Below are positions 25,748 to 35,051 of a DNA stretch of 64,000 bases, in pieces (the first letter of the stretch is position 1; every line of letters begins with the position of its first letter). Source of the DNA: Nocardioides guangzhouensis (GTDB taxonomy: Bacteria > Actinomycetota > Actinomycetes > Propionibacteriales > Nocardioidaceae); contig NZ_SDKM01000009.1 in assembly GCF_004519545.1 (NCBI RefSeq), forward strand, positions 1 to 64,000. Direction: 5' to 3'. The notes under the pieces were generated by a model, which did no database searches, was not told the origin of the DNA, and saw only the letters and a list, made by a program, of their open reading frames with translations. The position numbers were made by a program, and so were the translations under genes.

Positions 25748-26726
25748 TCAGGCGCTCGACCGCAATGTGCGGGCCGTTCGCCAGCAGAGCTCTGCCGCCG
25801 GCCCCACGAGGCGCTGGCCGAGCCCGGCCACGGACGCGGCCTGGTGACGGTCGAGGCCCTGCAGCACACGCGGCCACACGTCGGCTGCGACCGCCGCAGC
25901 TGCGATGCACGGCCACGGGTCGACGTCACCTCCGTCAGTCACGCGCCCGTCGATGGCAGCGAGCACGAGGTCAGCGGCCATCTGGTCGAGCTCCTCGGTG
26001 GTGACGACCACCCCCACCGGATCCGGGTCACCGAACTTGTCGACGAGCACGGTGCTGTGGTCCTCGGCAAGCCCGCGCCAGACGTGGGTGGGCCCGTCCG
26101 TCAACAGCTGAGACAGGTCGCCCGGCGCAGCGACCGTGCGCACCGTGCCGACGTCGGTCAGGACCGACAGCCAGTCCGAGGGGTCGGACCCGATCACACT
26201 CGCGACGGACTCGTCGACGGGCAGCGGTGGTGACTCGAAGAGCAGACCCGCAGCGCTCGGAACGAGCCGGCCGAGGACGTGGCCCCCGGAGACAGGGAGA
26301 CCGCGGAGCCCAGGTTGACTGCCTCACGTGCTCCCCGGTGCTGAGGACTGTCCAGGTGATGGTGCGTGGCGACGCCTCCCCAAGCCGGTAGGCACCGATC
26401 GACGCCCGCGCCCAGTCGGCGATGGAGTCCGCTGCCCTGCGCAGGGCAGGTGCGAGCCCGCCGTGCGACAGGAAGTGCGCGAGCCCGCCGTACTCGTAGA
26501 GGAATGCCTGCCGGTAGACCCAGTCGTGGTCCATGAGTGCGACCTGTACCTCCCGACTGTCGGGGTCGCGGGCCGTGGCCAGGTCAAGGTGACCCTCCCG
26601 CACGGCACGAGGCAGCCATCGCTCTGTGGTGCAGGCCCAGAACGCCTTGCCGTCGGGGCCGCGCATGAATCGCTCCATCAGGTCCAGCGCGCCCGCCGCG
26701 TCCCCGGCGCGTTCGCGGGCATTCAC
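25748..26726 (-). pseudogene. Frameshifted hypothetical gene
   Basis: Two minus-strand reading frames look like halves of one protein. The first (from about GTG 26726) reads VNARERAGDAAGALDLMERF and continues to TVLSTGEHVRQ near 26325; the second resumes about 26320 with GLRGLPVSGGHVLGRLVPSA and runs to the stop at 25748. In the first frame, the sequence after the junction turns arginine-rich and shadow-like; in the second, a TGA at 26324-26326 blocks it upstream. A one-base indel between about 26250 and 26324 would restore one protein of about 325 residues. No family is recognised. A sequencing error is the alternative. Confidence 0.6.
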
Positions 26727-26990
26727 CTCGACGAGCACCCGGAGGCGTGCACCACAGCCTCCGCGCCGCTCCACCCGCCCGGCCGGCGGTGCGACGCATG
26801 GCCGCGTTGCTGGTGGTGTCGGCGACTTCCTCGACCTCGTGACTTCGGCATGGACCCACCCAAGGCGCCTGTCCCGGCCGACGCCACCACCATGTCTGCC
26901 TCCTGTGGACAACCGCCTGGTGGAGCCGCACGCCGGCGTCCTGTGGATGACCGTTCGCGCCCGCGCCGTTCATCGCCGAGGCTCGTCGGC

Positions 26991-27410
26991 ATGACCGAAC
27001 AGCTCCCCACCGTCCACACCCAGGCCGACCTCGAAGGCGCCTGGCGACATCTCGTCCGCCCGCTCGGCTGGACCAGCCGCCGGTTCTGGATCATGTTGAT
27101 CGAGGCCGGCGGCGACGTCGTGCCGCAGGTGATCGAGGTCGACGAGCTCGACCACCCGCCGGGCGACCCTGAGCTCGAGGGCGGCGCCACCTTCCTGCGC
27201 GAGCTCGTCGAGATGCTGCACGTCCCCGGCGCCCGGGTCGCCTTCCTCGTCTGCCGGCCGGGCACCGGACCCGCCGGCCCCGACGACCGCGCGTGGGCGG
27301 GTGCGTTGCTCCGGATGGCCCAGCGGGCCGGGGTGCGCTGCGAGCCCACGCACCTCGCGACCGACGAGGAGATCCTGCCGATCCCGCTGGACGAGCTCGA
27401 CGCCGCCTGA
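26991..27410 (+). CDS. Hypothetical protein
   Basis: 139-aa acidic, mixed alpha/beta protein beginning MTEQLPTVHTQADLEGAWRH. The stretches FWIMLIEAGGDVVPQVIEVD and VPGARVAFLVCRPGTGPAGP with a closing TDEEILPIPLDEL suggest a small globular cytoplasmic protein. I have seen similar uncharacterised proteins in actinobacteria but can name no function. The upstream frame runs much further but is a shadow; the start at 26991 is the first in-frame ATG after the frame becomes coherent. It is convergent with the small Cys-rich protein at 27430. Confidence 0.7.
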   Translation: MTEQLPTVHTQADLEGAWRHLVRPLGWTSRRFWIMLIEAGGDVVPQVIEVDELDHPPGDPELEGGATFLRELVEMLHVPGARVAFLVCRPGTGPAGPDDRAWAGALLRMAQRAGVRCEPTHLATDEEILPIPLDELDAA

Positions 27411-27429
27411 CCCGGCAGGCTCTCCGGGG

Positions 27430-27738
27430 TCAGTCCTCCCAGTCGCCGCTCCCCCGGTACTCCTTCAGCGCCTCGCCGAGCCGGATACGGGCGCGGTTGC
27501 GCTCGCCGCGCAGGTCGTTGCGCACCCAGGTCTGGGCCCGGCAGAGCTGGCAGCAGCAGATGTGCGTGCCGTCGTACCGCAGCTCCCAGCGGCAGCGGCT
27601 GTTACAGCGCGCCCGGTGCTCGGCCAGCGTCTGCGGCAGGTCGCAGTCACCGAACCTGTGGTCGTGCTCGGCGACCCGGCGCAGGGTGCCGTCCCAGAGC
27701 TTGACGAGGTAGGGACTGGTCTTCTCGGTGCGGGACAT
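27430..27738 (-). CDS. Small Cys-rich hypothetical protein
   Basis: 102 aa. The centre carries seven cysteines, including the closely spaced groups CNSRC and CCCQLC (about residues 45-66), which look like a zinc-binding site or a small metal cluster. The ends are polar (N-terminus) and helical with many Arg/Glu (C-terminus). GGAGGCG precedes the start at 27738. The family is not recognised. It is the last gene of a minus-strand group that includes the NERD-UvrD helicase, though about 115 bp separate them. Confidence 0.65.
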   Translation of the reverse strand: MSRTEKTSPYLVKLWDGTLRRVAEHDHRFGDCDLPQTLAEHRARCNSRCRWELRYDGTHICCCQLCRAQTWVRNDLRGERNRARIRLGEALKEYRGSGDWED

Positions 27739-27853
27739 GTGACGCCTCCGTGATCGGTCGGCGCGCCCGCAGCCAGGGATCAGGTCACGGGCGAGCGCCG
27801 TTGTTCGTCACAGGCGTCCCGGGGTCGGCGGATCACGGTCACAGGCCCAACGG

Positions 27854-29506
27854 TCACAGGCCCAGCCTCCGCGCCACCTCGTCGCCACCGATCTGGCGGA
27901 TCAGCTCCGGATCCCCGACCACGACGAGCTCGTCCGTGGCGCGCGACATCCCGACATACAGCCGCTCCCGGGCCCGGTCCCGGGCCTGCGTCTCGTTGAC
28001 GCAGAGCACCACGGCCCGGCGCTCGAGGCCCTTGCAGCCGAGCACGTGCCCGTAGAACACGTCCTCCTCGTCCCAGAAGGTCTTCCAGTACCCGTCCTGG
28101 TCGTGGAAGTCGGTGCGCTCCACCTGGATCGGGTGTCGGTGGCCGGTGGTGAGCAGCGCCAGGTGCTCGGGCCGCCAGCCGCGGTCGAGCAGCTCGTCGA
28201 CCACGTCGTCCGCCGCGCCGATCGCGTCCTCCGGTGAGGAGGCGACGAAGCGTACGGCGGGCCCGTCGCCCCCGCGGGCGTACATCCGCGACGGCGCCAG
28301 CGGCCCGAAGGACTCGTGGATCTGCCGGGTGTTGCGGAGGTTGTGGTCGAGCACCAACGGGACCAGGTGCACCGGCGGCCGGCCGAACCGGGCGAAGATC
28401 CGCTGGTTCTCGTCGGAGTAGACGTAGAGCCCGCCCTGCTCCTCGTCGCGCAGCGCCTTGAGCACCGGCCGCCACCAGCTGTCGGCGAAGTCCTGGGCCT
28501 CGTCCACGATGACCGCGTCGTACTTCTGCCTGTCGTCGAGCCCCTCGGCCAGGTCGCCCATCAGCTCCGGCAGCTCGGTCTCCCAGAAGTCGCTGTTGGT
28601 CCGGTCCCCCTCGGGGGCACCCCACTGCTTCCCGAACTCGTGGAAGGTGCCGACGAACGCGGGACGGTCCTTGCGGTGCCAGGTGGCGACCTCGCGCTTG
28701 AGGTACTCGGCGAGCCCGATGGAGTAGCAGAGCAGTGCCACCCGCTGAGCCTTCCGGTCCGAACGTCCGTGGGTGAGCTGCTTGGCCTGCTGCAGCGCGA
28801 GAACGGTCTTGCCGCTGCCGGCACCGCCGCGCACCTCGACCCGGGTGAGCAGCCGGGTCACGCCGAGGATCGCCGCCTGCTCCTGGGTGAGCCGGTCGGC
28901 GGTCGCCGCTCGTTCGTCGGCCTCGGCGGTCACGTCGTACGACAGGGCCAGCCGGCCGGTGAGGATGTCGGTGATCGCCACGACGTCGTCGTACGTCGGC
29001 GCCGGTTTGCCCTGCGCGGCCTTGCGCGCGTTGTCCCGGATCCGCTCGGCGAGGTCGGCCTGGTCGTCGCGGTCGTGCAGCGTCCAGCGCGGGCAGTCGG
29101 GGGTCGACCAGTCGGCGGGGAACGAGGAGTACGGCACCACGACCGCATGGCCCCATGCGACATGGTTGCGGTGGTTCCACCGGGGGTCGCGGGCGGCGTA
29201 GTCGCGCACGGCGTACTTCGTGGTGCGCACCTGCGTGACCGGGTCGATGGGCTTCTTCCGGCCCCGGCCCTGCTGCCACCACCCCTCGGCGTCGCACCAG
29301 ACGCTGCCGCCCTTGACCTCGACCACGACGATCCCGAGGTCAGGCATGAGCACGACCAGGTCGGCCTCGTGGTCCTTGGTCTCGTCGGTCAGCCGGAGGT
29401 TCGCGATCACCACGTCGTCCGGGCCGAGGCCGTCGCGCAGCCGCTGCCACACCTCCTGCTCGGAGGTGGTGGTGAACTGCGGCTCCTCCGGGATCAGCTG
29501 CACCAT
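27854..29506 (-). CDS. NERD-UvrD-like helicase
   Basis: 550 aa: an N-terminal NERD nuclease domain (about 15-130, with HEADLVVLMPDLGIVVVEVK giving the D and ExK residues) fused to an SF1 UvrD/PcrA-like helicase (Walker A GGAGSGKT at 227-234, Walker B AVIVDEAQDF, motif IV-like YVYSDENQRIF, and a C-terminal GLERRAVVLCVNET plus RERLYVGMSRATDELVVVG). Unlike the two small NERD proteins of this window, its active site looks intact. It would unwind DNA and may cleave it; such fusions occur in repair and defence settings. ATG 29506 is preferred over GTG 29515. Confidence 0.9.
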   Translation of the reverse strand: MVQLIPEEPQFTTTSEQEVWQRLRDGLGPDDVVIANLRLTDETKDHEADLVVLMPDLGIVVVEVKGGSVWCDAEGWWQQGRGRKKPIDPVTQVRTTKYAVRDYAARDPRWNHRNHVAWGHAVVVPYSSFPADWSTPDCPRWTLHDRDDQADLAERIRDNARKAAQGKPAPTYDDVVAITDILTGRLALSYDVTAEADERAATADRLTQEQAAILGVTRLLTRVEVRGGAGSGKTVLALQQAKQLTHGRSDRKAQRVALLCYSIGLAEYLKREVATWHRKDRPAFVGTFHEFGKQWGAPEGDRTNSDFWETELPELMGDLAEGLDDRQKYDAVIVDEAQDFADSWWRPVLKALRDEEQGGLYVYSDENQRIFARFGRPPVHLVPLVLDHNLRNTRQIHESFGPLAPSRMYARGGDGPAVRFVASSPEDAIGAADDVVDELLDRGWRPEHLALLTTGHRHPIQVERTDFHDQDGYWKTFWDEEDVFYGHVLGCKGLERRAVVLCVNETQARDRARERLYVGMSRATDELVVVGDPELIRQIGGDEVARRLGL

Positions 29507-29552
29507 GGCGCGCACCCTGTCACGAGGTCCCGGCCCGCGCCGGCGTTTCCGG

Positions 29553-29819
29553 TCACTCGTCGTTCGCGCCGTCGAGCCGCGCGTCCCAGGTGTGGCCGCA
29601 GTCGGCGCAGGACCGGTCGAAGCCCGGGTGGATGCACCCGACCCAGCTGACCCAGTCCGGTCCGGACCCGAACTCCTCGGGGCTGGCCGGCATCCCGATC
29701 ACCAGGTGGACGACCTGGTCGGAGCCACAGCGCGGGCAGGTGCCCCGCGGCACGTCGTACGGCGGCGCCGGCTCGTCGGAGCCCCACTGGTCGGGCGGCA
29801 GCATCATCGGGTTGATCAC
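29553..29819 (-). CDS. Small zinc-ribbon protein
   Basis: 88 aa, starting at GTG 29819, which overlaps the stop of the preceding gene (GTGA), so it is translationally coupled to the TY-Chap-like protein. Two CxxC knuckles (CPRCGSDQ and CADCGHTWD) at about residues 31-34 and 73-76 form a zinc ribbon, with the sequence between them about 38 residues long. The function is not known; a partner or adaptor for the upstream protein is the natural guess. Confidence 0.75.
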   Translation of the reverse strand: MINPMMLPPDQWGSDEPAPPYDVPRGTCPRCGSDQVVHLVIGMPASPEEFGSGPDWVSWVGCIHPGFDRSCADCGHTWDARLDGANDE

Positions 29820-31135
29820 GACTCCGCCCCCAGGTCCAGCGTCCGCTCGCCGACGTCGTCCGACGAGAGCAGCGGCGGCTGGTGCGAGGTCGGACGCGGC
29901 CGCGGCGCCGGACGCCGGGTCCGGTCCCACAGCTCGCGGGACCGGCGCACGGCGACGAACTGCAGCGCCGCCTGCAGGGCGGCGATCACCTCGGCGACGT
30001 CGAGCTCGGACGGCGGCTCCTGGCGCAGCGCCTCGATCTGCTCGGTGATCAGGTCCAGGTCGCCGTCGAACAGGGCGGCCACCGTGCGCGGGTCCACCTC
30101 GCCGGCCGCGAGCAGCTCCCGCAGCGTCGCCACCGGCGGGTAGAGGCGCTCGACCTCGTCGTCGTCGGGCGTCGCCGGCGCGAACCGGGCCGGCGACAGG
30201 AAACGCTCCCCACCGACGCGCGCCACCAGGTCGGCGGCGTTGCGGTCGAGGTCGGAGATCATCCGGTCGAGCACCGCCCGGAACTGCCGCGGCACGAACG
30301 GCGTCGCGTACAGGAAGTGCTTGAGCGCGATGGTGTCGTCGTCGCGCAGGATCACGGTGCCGAACAGCAGGTTGCGGTTGAGCAGCGCCACCTCGCGCGC
30401 CGCCGCCTCCCGGTCCTCGACGCCGATCACCAGGTCGGCGAACAGCTCGACCATCGGCTCCTCGTGTGAGACCCGGATGAACAGCATCGACTCTCCGAGC
30501 ACGATCGGCACGTCGCCGTCGGAGTCGTGCTTGACCGGCTCGCCGTACACCCGCCCGAGCGCGCGGTCGACCGCCTCCACCAGCTCGTCCCGGTCCTGGG
30601 GCATCACCAGCGCCGGCTCCACCGGCTCGGCCGGCGGCAGCTCGTGGGGCTCGGGCGCGGTGAACCCGACCGGGTCGAACCCGTCGACCACCAGGAAGGC
30701 CGGGTGCGGACAGCCGTACACCTCGCGCAGCGCCCCCACGCACATCACGGCCAGCCGGTCCGCCTCGCGCACCTCGACGTCCGCCCACCAGAGCGGCGAC
30801 CCGTGGTCGGGCTCGTCGTCGCGGCCGTACGTCGGCAGCTCCCACCCCAGCTCGACCAGCCGCCGCTCCTGCCCCTGGCCGAGCCGGAACCGGTCGTCGA
30901 GGTAGGTGTTGGAGCACACCTCCGCCCGGATCGCCCCCTCGCCCCACGCCACCATTTGCAGGTACGGCGCGACCCCGCCCAGCGCGTCCTCGTCCCGCGC
31001 CTGCTCGAGCTCGATGTGCAGCAGGTCGTCGTCCCGCATCCCAGCGACGTGGTCGGCCAGCTGCCGGCGGAACTCCGCCCACGCCTCGTCCGTCCGCCAC
31101 TCGTAGGGCGCAGTCGCCCCCGTCTCGTCCCCCAT
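29816..31135 (-). CDS. TY-Chap/YbjN-like protein
   Basis: 439 aa. It appears to contain two related parts: residues 1-170 (YEWRTDEAWAEFRRQLADHV, AVMCVGALREVYGCPHPAFL) and about 175-330 (LVMPQDRDELVEAVDRALGR, IVLGESMLFIRVSHEEPMVE, NRNLLFGTVILRDDDTIALK), then a disordered Pro/Arg tail. By recollection this resembles the actinobacterial T3SS/YbjN-type peptide-binding chaperone (TY-Chap) families, which act as chaperone-like modules in conflict or secretion systems. The assignment is by eye. It is followed by a coupled zinc-ribbon gene, then the NERD-UvrD helicase on the same strand. Confidence 0.6.
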   Translation of the reverse strand: MGDETGATAPYEWRTDEAWAEFRRQLADHVAGMRDDDLLHIELEQARDEDALGGVAPYLQMVAWGEGAIRAEVCSNTYLDDRFRLGQGQERRLVELGWELPTYGRDDEPDHGSPLWWADVEVREADRLAVMCVGALREVYGCPHPAFLVVDGFDPVGFTAPEPHELPPAEPVEPALVMPQDRDELVEAVDRALGRVYGEPVKHDSDGDVPIVLGESMLFIRVSHEEPMVELFADLVIGVEDREAAAREVALLNRNLLFGTVILRDDDTIALKHFLYATPFVPRQFRAVLDRMISDLDRNAADLVARVGGERFLSPARFAPATPDDDEVERLYPPVATLRELLAAGEVDPRTVAALFDGDLDLITEQIEALRQEPPSELDVAEVIAALQAALQFVAVRRSRELWDRTRRPAPRPRPTSHQPPLLSSDDVGERTLDLGAES

Positions 31136-31259
31136 CACAACCCCCCGTTGTGTTCTCGACCTTGGTTCCACCGTAACCGCGACCACCGACAGCCTCATCG
31201 AGTTGCCGGTCTTCGGATCACGGATCTGGCAAGCTCAGACGCTCGGGATAGGGGGAACG

Positions 31260-34200
31260 GTGCACGAAGGCTTGTATGAGTCGATTCTGACCACGATGGT
31301 CGCTCACGACCTGAATCTCCTCGTCGATCGTGAGGCAGAACTGGCCAAGGTCGATCCAGCAGACCAGTCGCACGTCCTCACTCGTCATCTGGCGGAGGCC
31401 ATCCAGCGTCGGCTCGACGCAGAAAAGGACCCGACCCGGAAACTCGCACTGGCAAACGATCTCCTTGAAGCGATCGACCAGGCCGGCCCGCGCGTGGTGG
31501 ATCCCATGCGGGAACTTCACGCCGTGCGTCGTCCCTCTGCCCCCGGACAAGTCCAGCGCTACGGCAAGCGCCCGAAGACGCCGCTCAACGAAGCCGCCCT
31601 CCTGACCAATGCCCATGGAGAGCCATCCCTTGCTGCCGAGCTCAAAGCAGAGATCGAGTCCGCGGACTCAGTGGACCTGCTGTGCGCGTTTGTGATGTGG
31701 CGCGGCCTGCGCCTGCTCGAAGATCCGCTGCGGCTGGCCCAGGCGGCCGGCGTTCCCATCCGCGTCGTCACGACCACCTACATCGGCGGCACCGAGCGGG
31801 AGGCGCTGGACCGACTCGTGCGCGAGTTCGGAGCAGGGGTGAAGGTGCAGTACGACGCAGCACGAACCCGCCTCCATGCCAAGGCCTGGCTGTTTCGACG
31901 CAACACCGGATTCGACACGGCTTACGTTGGGTCGTCGAACCTGTCGACGAGCGCGCTGCTCGATGGCGTTGAGTGGAACGTGCGACTGTCCCAGCGGGCG
32001 ACACCTGCCCTGCTCCAGAAGTTCGAGGCGACGTTCGACTCCTATTGGAATAGCTCGGAATTCGAAGCGTACGACCCTGAAAGTGACCGCGACCGCCTCG
32101 ACGACGCGCTCAATGCAGCGCGTGGCGCCCGAGCAGGTGATCGCCTGACCATTTCCATCTCTGGGCTCGAGGTCCGGCCGTTCGCGTACCAGCAGGAAAT
32201 GCTCGACGCCATCCAAGTGGAACGGGTCGTGCACGATCGCCACCGCAACCTTGTCGTGGCCGCGACCGGGACGGGCAAGACCGTCATCGCCGCGCTCGAC
32301 TATCGACGGCTCTGTGAGGGACGAGAGCGGCCGACGCTGCTGTTCGTGGCTCACCGGCGGGAGATCTTGGAACAGTCGCTGCGCACCTACCGCGAGGTGT
32401 TGGGAGACGGCGACTTCGGCGAGCTCTACGTAGGTGGCGCACGCCCCGAGCGATGGCAACACGTCTTTGCGAGCGTGCAGTCGTTGACGGCGTACGGCGT
32501 CACCAACATCCCTCGCGATGCCTTCGAGGTCGTGGTCATCGACGAGTTCCACCATGCCGAGGCGCGCACCTACCGACGCATCTTGGATCACCTTCGCCCC
32601 GGGGAGCTGCTCGGCCTCACGGCCACTCCCGAACGCACCGACGGCACGGACGTGCGGTCTTTCTTCGACGGTCGCACTGCGGCCGAGTTGCGGCTGTGGG
32701 ATGCACTCGGCGCCGACCTCTTGTGCCCGTTCCACTACTTCGTTGCGGCGGACGGCACCGACCTCCGCTCGATCACCTGGTCGCGGGGACGGTACGACGA
32801 GGCAGAGCTCAGCAACGTCTACACCGGCAACGACGCCCGTGCCCGGATCGTATTGAACCAACTCCGGGACAAGGTCGCCGACGTGGGTGCGATGCGTGCG
32901 CTCGGCTTCTGCGTCAGCGTCGCGCACGCCGAATACATGGCCTCGGTCTTCAACGAGGCCGGCATCCCGGCCCAGGCAGTCAGTGGGCAGACACCTCGCC
33001 AGGAGCGGGCAAGTGCGCTCGCAGACTTGCGGGCACGGAGGGTGAATATCCTGTTCGCCGCAGACCTGTTCAATGAGGGACTCGATATCCCCGATGTCGA
33101 CACAGTGTTGTTCCTCCGCCCGACCGAGAGCGCGACCGTGTTCCTCCAGCAACTTGGACGGGGGCTGCGCCGCACCCGCGACAAGGCGGTGCTCACGGTC
33201 CTGGACTTCGTCGGCTATCACCGCAGAGAGTTTCGCTTCGACAAGAAGCTGCGAGCCCTCACTGGTACGACGCGAGCAGGTGTCGAGCGGCAGGTCAAGG
33301 AAGGCTTCCCCTTCCTCCCCGCCGGCTGCTCTATCGAGATGGATCGACAGTCCCAAACGATCGTGCTCGAGAACATCCGCTCGCAAATCGCCAACCGTTG
33401 GCAGCAGATCGTCACCGAACTCCGCGCCCACGGTGAGAGCGATCTCTCCACGTTCCTCGGTGAGTCCGGGGTTGAGCTCAGCGACATCCTGAGGCGCGGC
33501 AGCCATTCCTGGACGCGGCTCCGAAAGGACGCCGGCTTGCCGACAGCCCCTGGCTCGAGTCTTGAGGACGCTCTTCTCAAGCGCGTGCGCGCATTCGCTC
33601 ACGTCGACGACCAGGAGCGCGCTCACGCCTACCTCAGCCTTCTCACGGACGATGCAGCGGACTACGACTCCCTGTCGCCCCACGAGCAGCGGCTCGCTCG
33701 CATGCTCTACTTCTCGCTCTGGAACGACGGCGGAGGTCACGCGTCGTACGGCGAGGGATTCCGTGCTCTGCGTGCAGAGGCGGCCACCCGCAAGGAGATC
33801 GCGTCAGTCGTCGACCTGTCCTTCGACGCGGCCCGGCACGTGGCTCTCGACCTCGCCGGCCCTCTCGCGCACATCCCACTTCGCGTCCACGCTCGCTATC
33901 AGCGGGAGGAGATCCTGGCCGCCCTCGACTTTCCTCGGAACCCGAACAGCTTCCGCGAGGGTGTGTGGCACTCCCCCGACATCAACGTTGACGCGTTCTT
34001 CGTGACCCTCAAGAAGTCTGAGGCGGCCTACTCGCCCACGACCATGTACCGCGACTACCCGATCTCACCGACACTCTTCCATTGGGAATCGCAGTCCACG
34101 ACATCGATCAATTCGAAGACGGGCCAGCGCTACCTCACCGGCTCGAGCAGCGTGCTGATCTTCGCGCGGCACGAACAGAAGGATGAGTTCGGGACCTCGC

Positions 34201-34328
34201 CGTATCTCTTCCTCGGCCCGGCCCATTACGTCAGCCACACCGGCGATCGACCCATCGCGATCACCTGGCGACTAGAACACGCCATGCCGACCGACTTCTT
34301 CACGGTGGCGTCCGCTGTCGCGCAGTAG
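31260..34328 (+). CDS. PLD (HKD)-SF2 helicase-DUF3427 protein
   Basis: 1022 aa. An N-terminal phospholipase-D/HKD nuclease-like domain (about 120-250) has RLHAKAWLFRR with H206 and K208 and GSSNLST at 224-230. An SF2 helicase follows: Walker A ATGTGKT at 335-341, VVIDEFHHAEARTYR as the DExH-like box, LGLTATPERTDG, and LGRGLRRTRDKAVLTVLDFV. The C-terminus (YLTGSSSVLIFARHEQKD and after) matches DUF3427. The family is common in defence-type gene neighbourhoods and may restrict foreign DNA. GTG 31260 after GGGGGAACG is the start. Codon use is less GC-extreme than the neighbours, a sign of acquisition. Confidence 0.9.
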   Translation: MHEGLYESILTTMVAHDLNLLVDREAELAKVDPADQSHVLTRHLAEAIQRRLDAEKDPTRKLALANDLLEAIDQAGPRVVDPMRELHAVRRPSAPGQVQRYGKRPKTPLNEAALLTNAHGEPSLAAELKAEIESADSVDLLCAFVMWRGLRLLEDPLRLAQAAGVPIRVVTTTYIGGTEREALDRLVREFGAGVKVQYDAARTRLHAKAWLFRRNTGFDTAYVGSSNLSTSALLDGVEWNVRLSQRATPALLQKFEATFDSYWNSSEFEAYDPESDRDRLDDALNAARGARAGDRLTISISGLEVRPFAYQQEMLDAIQVERVVHDRHRNLVVAATGTGKTVIAALDYRRLCEGRERPTLLFVAHRREILEQSLRTYREVLGDGDFGELYVGGARPERWQHVFASVQSLTAYGVTNIPRDAFEVVVIDEFHHAEARTYRRILDHLRPGELLGLTATPERTDGTDVRSFFDGRTAAELRLWDALGADLLCPFHYFVAADGTDLRSITWSRGRYDEAELSNVYTGNDARARIVLNQLRDKVADVGAMRALGFCVSVAHAEYMASVFNEAGIPAQAVSGQTPRQERASALADLRARRVNILFAADLFNEGLDIPDVDTVLFLRPTESATVFLQQLGRGLRRTRDKAVLTVLDFVGYHRREFRFDKKLRALTGTTRAGVERQVKEGFPFLPAGCSIEMDRQSQTIVLENIRSQIANRWQQIVTELRAHGESDLSTFLGESGVELSDILRRGSHSWTRLRKDAGLPTAPGSSLEDALLKRVRAFAHVDDQERAHAYLSLLTDDAADYDSLSPHEQRLARMLYFSLWNDGGGHASYGEGFRALRAEAATRKEIASVVDLSFDAARHVALDLAGPLAHIPLRVHARYQREEILAALDFPRNPNSFREGVWHSPDINVDAFFVTLKKSEAAYSPTTMYRDYPISPTLFHWESQSTTSINSKTGQRYLTGSSSVLIFARHEQKDEFGTSPYLFLGPAHYVSHTGDRPIAITWRLEHAMPTDFFTVASAVAQ

Positions 34329-34342
34329 AGCATTGACTCAAC

Positions 34343-34385
34343 ACGACGAGGGGTCCAGCGCGAATCGCGCCGGACCCCTCGTCGT
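34343..34385. terminator. Strong hairpin terminator
   Basis: A 14-bp perfect stem (ACGACGAGGGGTCC with GGACCCCTCGTCGT) surrounds a further GCGCG/CGCGC stem and is followed by TTTCTC. It begins 15 bp past the helicase stop codon and would end that transcript. Confidence 0.85.
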
Positions 34386-35051
34386 TTCTCGTCGGATCAG
34401 CTGTCGTCGGTCATCCAATGTCCATCCAACGGTCACTGGGACATTGGCGCCCCACGCCCGTGAGCGAGCGCGGAGCGGCCGCCCGGGGTGCTGACGCGGC
34501 AGCCGACGAAGTCTGCATGCGGAGCATGTTAGGTGACGTATCCGACTAATGAGGAAGACACGGCGGGCGGTGACAGGAGTGACGAATGAGGTGACGACTC
34601 CTTGCTCGGCGGGGGCGCCGTCGCTGTCGCCACGGCCGGTGTGACCAGTGCGGCCGCGGCCGCGATCACCGCTAGTCGACGATCCGGCCGAGGTGGCGGC
34701 ATTCAGCTGACAACACGCCTCCCGAGCATGGCGGTGCCGGCCAGGGCGATCGCGGCGACGTACCCGGCGAGGAGCAGGGCGCTCCGTCGCAGGCTCCGGC
34801 CCGGTGACCCCGGAGGGTGACGAGTCGCCCGTTTCAGGGGAGCCGCGCCGATGTTGGCGCCCCGATCGTGCCGAGTATGGACGACGCGCCGGCTTGCTCG
34901 GGCAGCCCCGATGAGTTTGTGGTGCGTGGGAGGCAGTGATGTTGCGTCCCTCGGACCATGGTCGTCGAGGCATGCGAGTACGTGCAGAGCGCCCGGCTGA
35001 CGCGGGAGATCTGGCCGGGACCGCGGCGTCCGTCCCCCGGAAGGAGCCCCC
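34386..35051. other. Gene-poor spacer before phosphoketolase
   Basis: About 670 bp with no convincing gene. A minus-strand frame ending at 34703 has one short hydrophobic stretch (LLLAGYVAAIALAGTAML) that could be a remnant of a small membrane protein, but I see no supported start. The last 30 bp (GGGACCGCGGCGTCCGTCCC and GGAAGGAG) hold the phosphoketolase ribosome binding site and possibly an operator. Confidence 0.4.

Noticed and set aside
25748..26197. Separate 149-aa gene from ATG 26197
   Set aside because: Coding character extends upstream past this ATG to about 26320 and joins the other frame, so a frameshifted single gene fits better.
34386..35051. tRNA or attachment site at the edge of the lower-GC region
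   Set aside because: No cloverleaf, CCA-type end or direct repeat pair could be found by eye.
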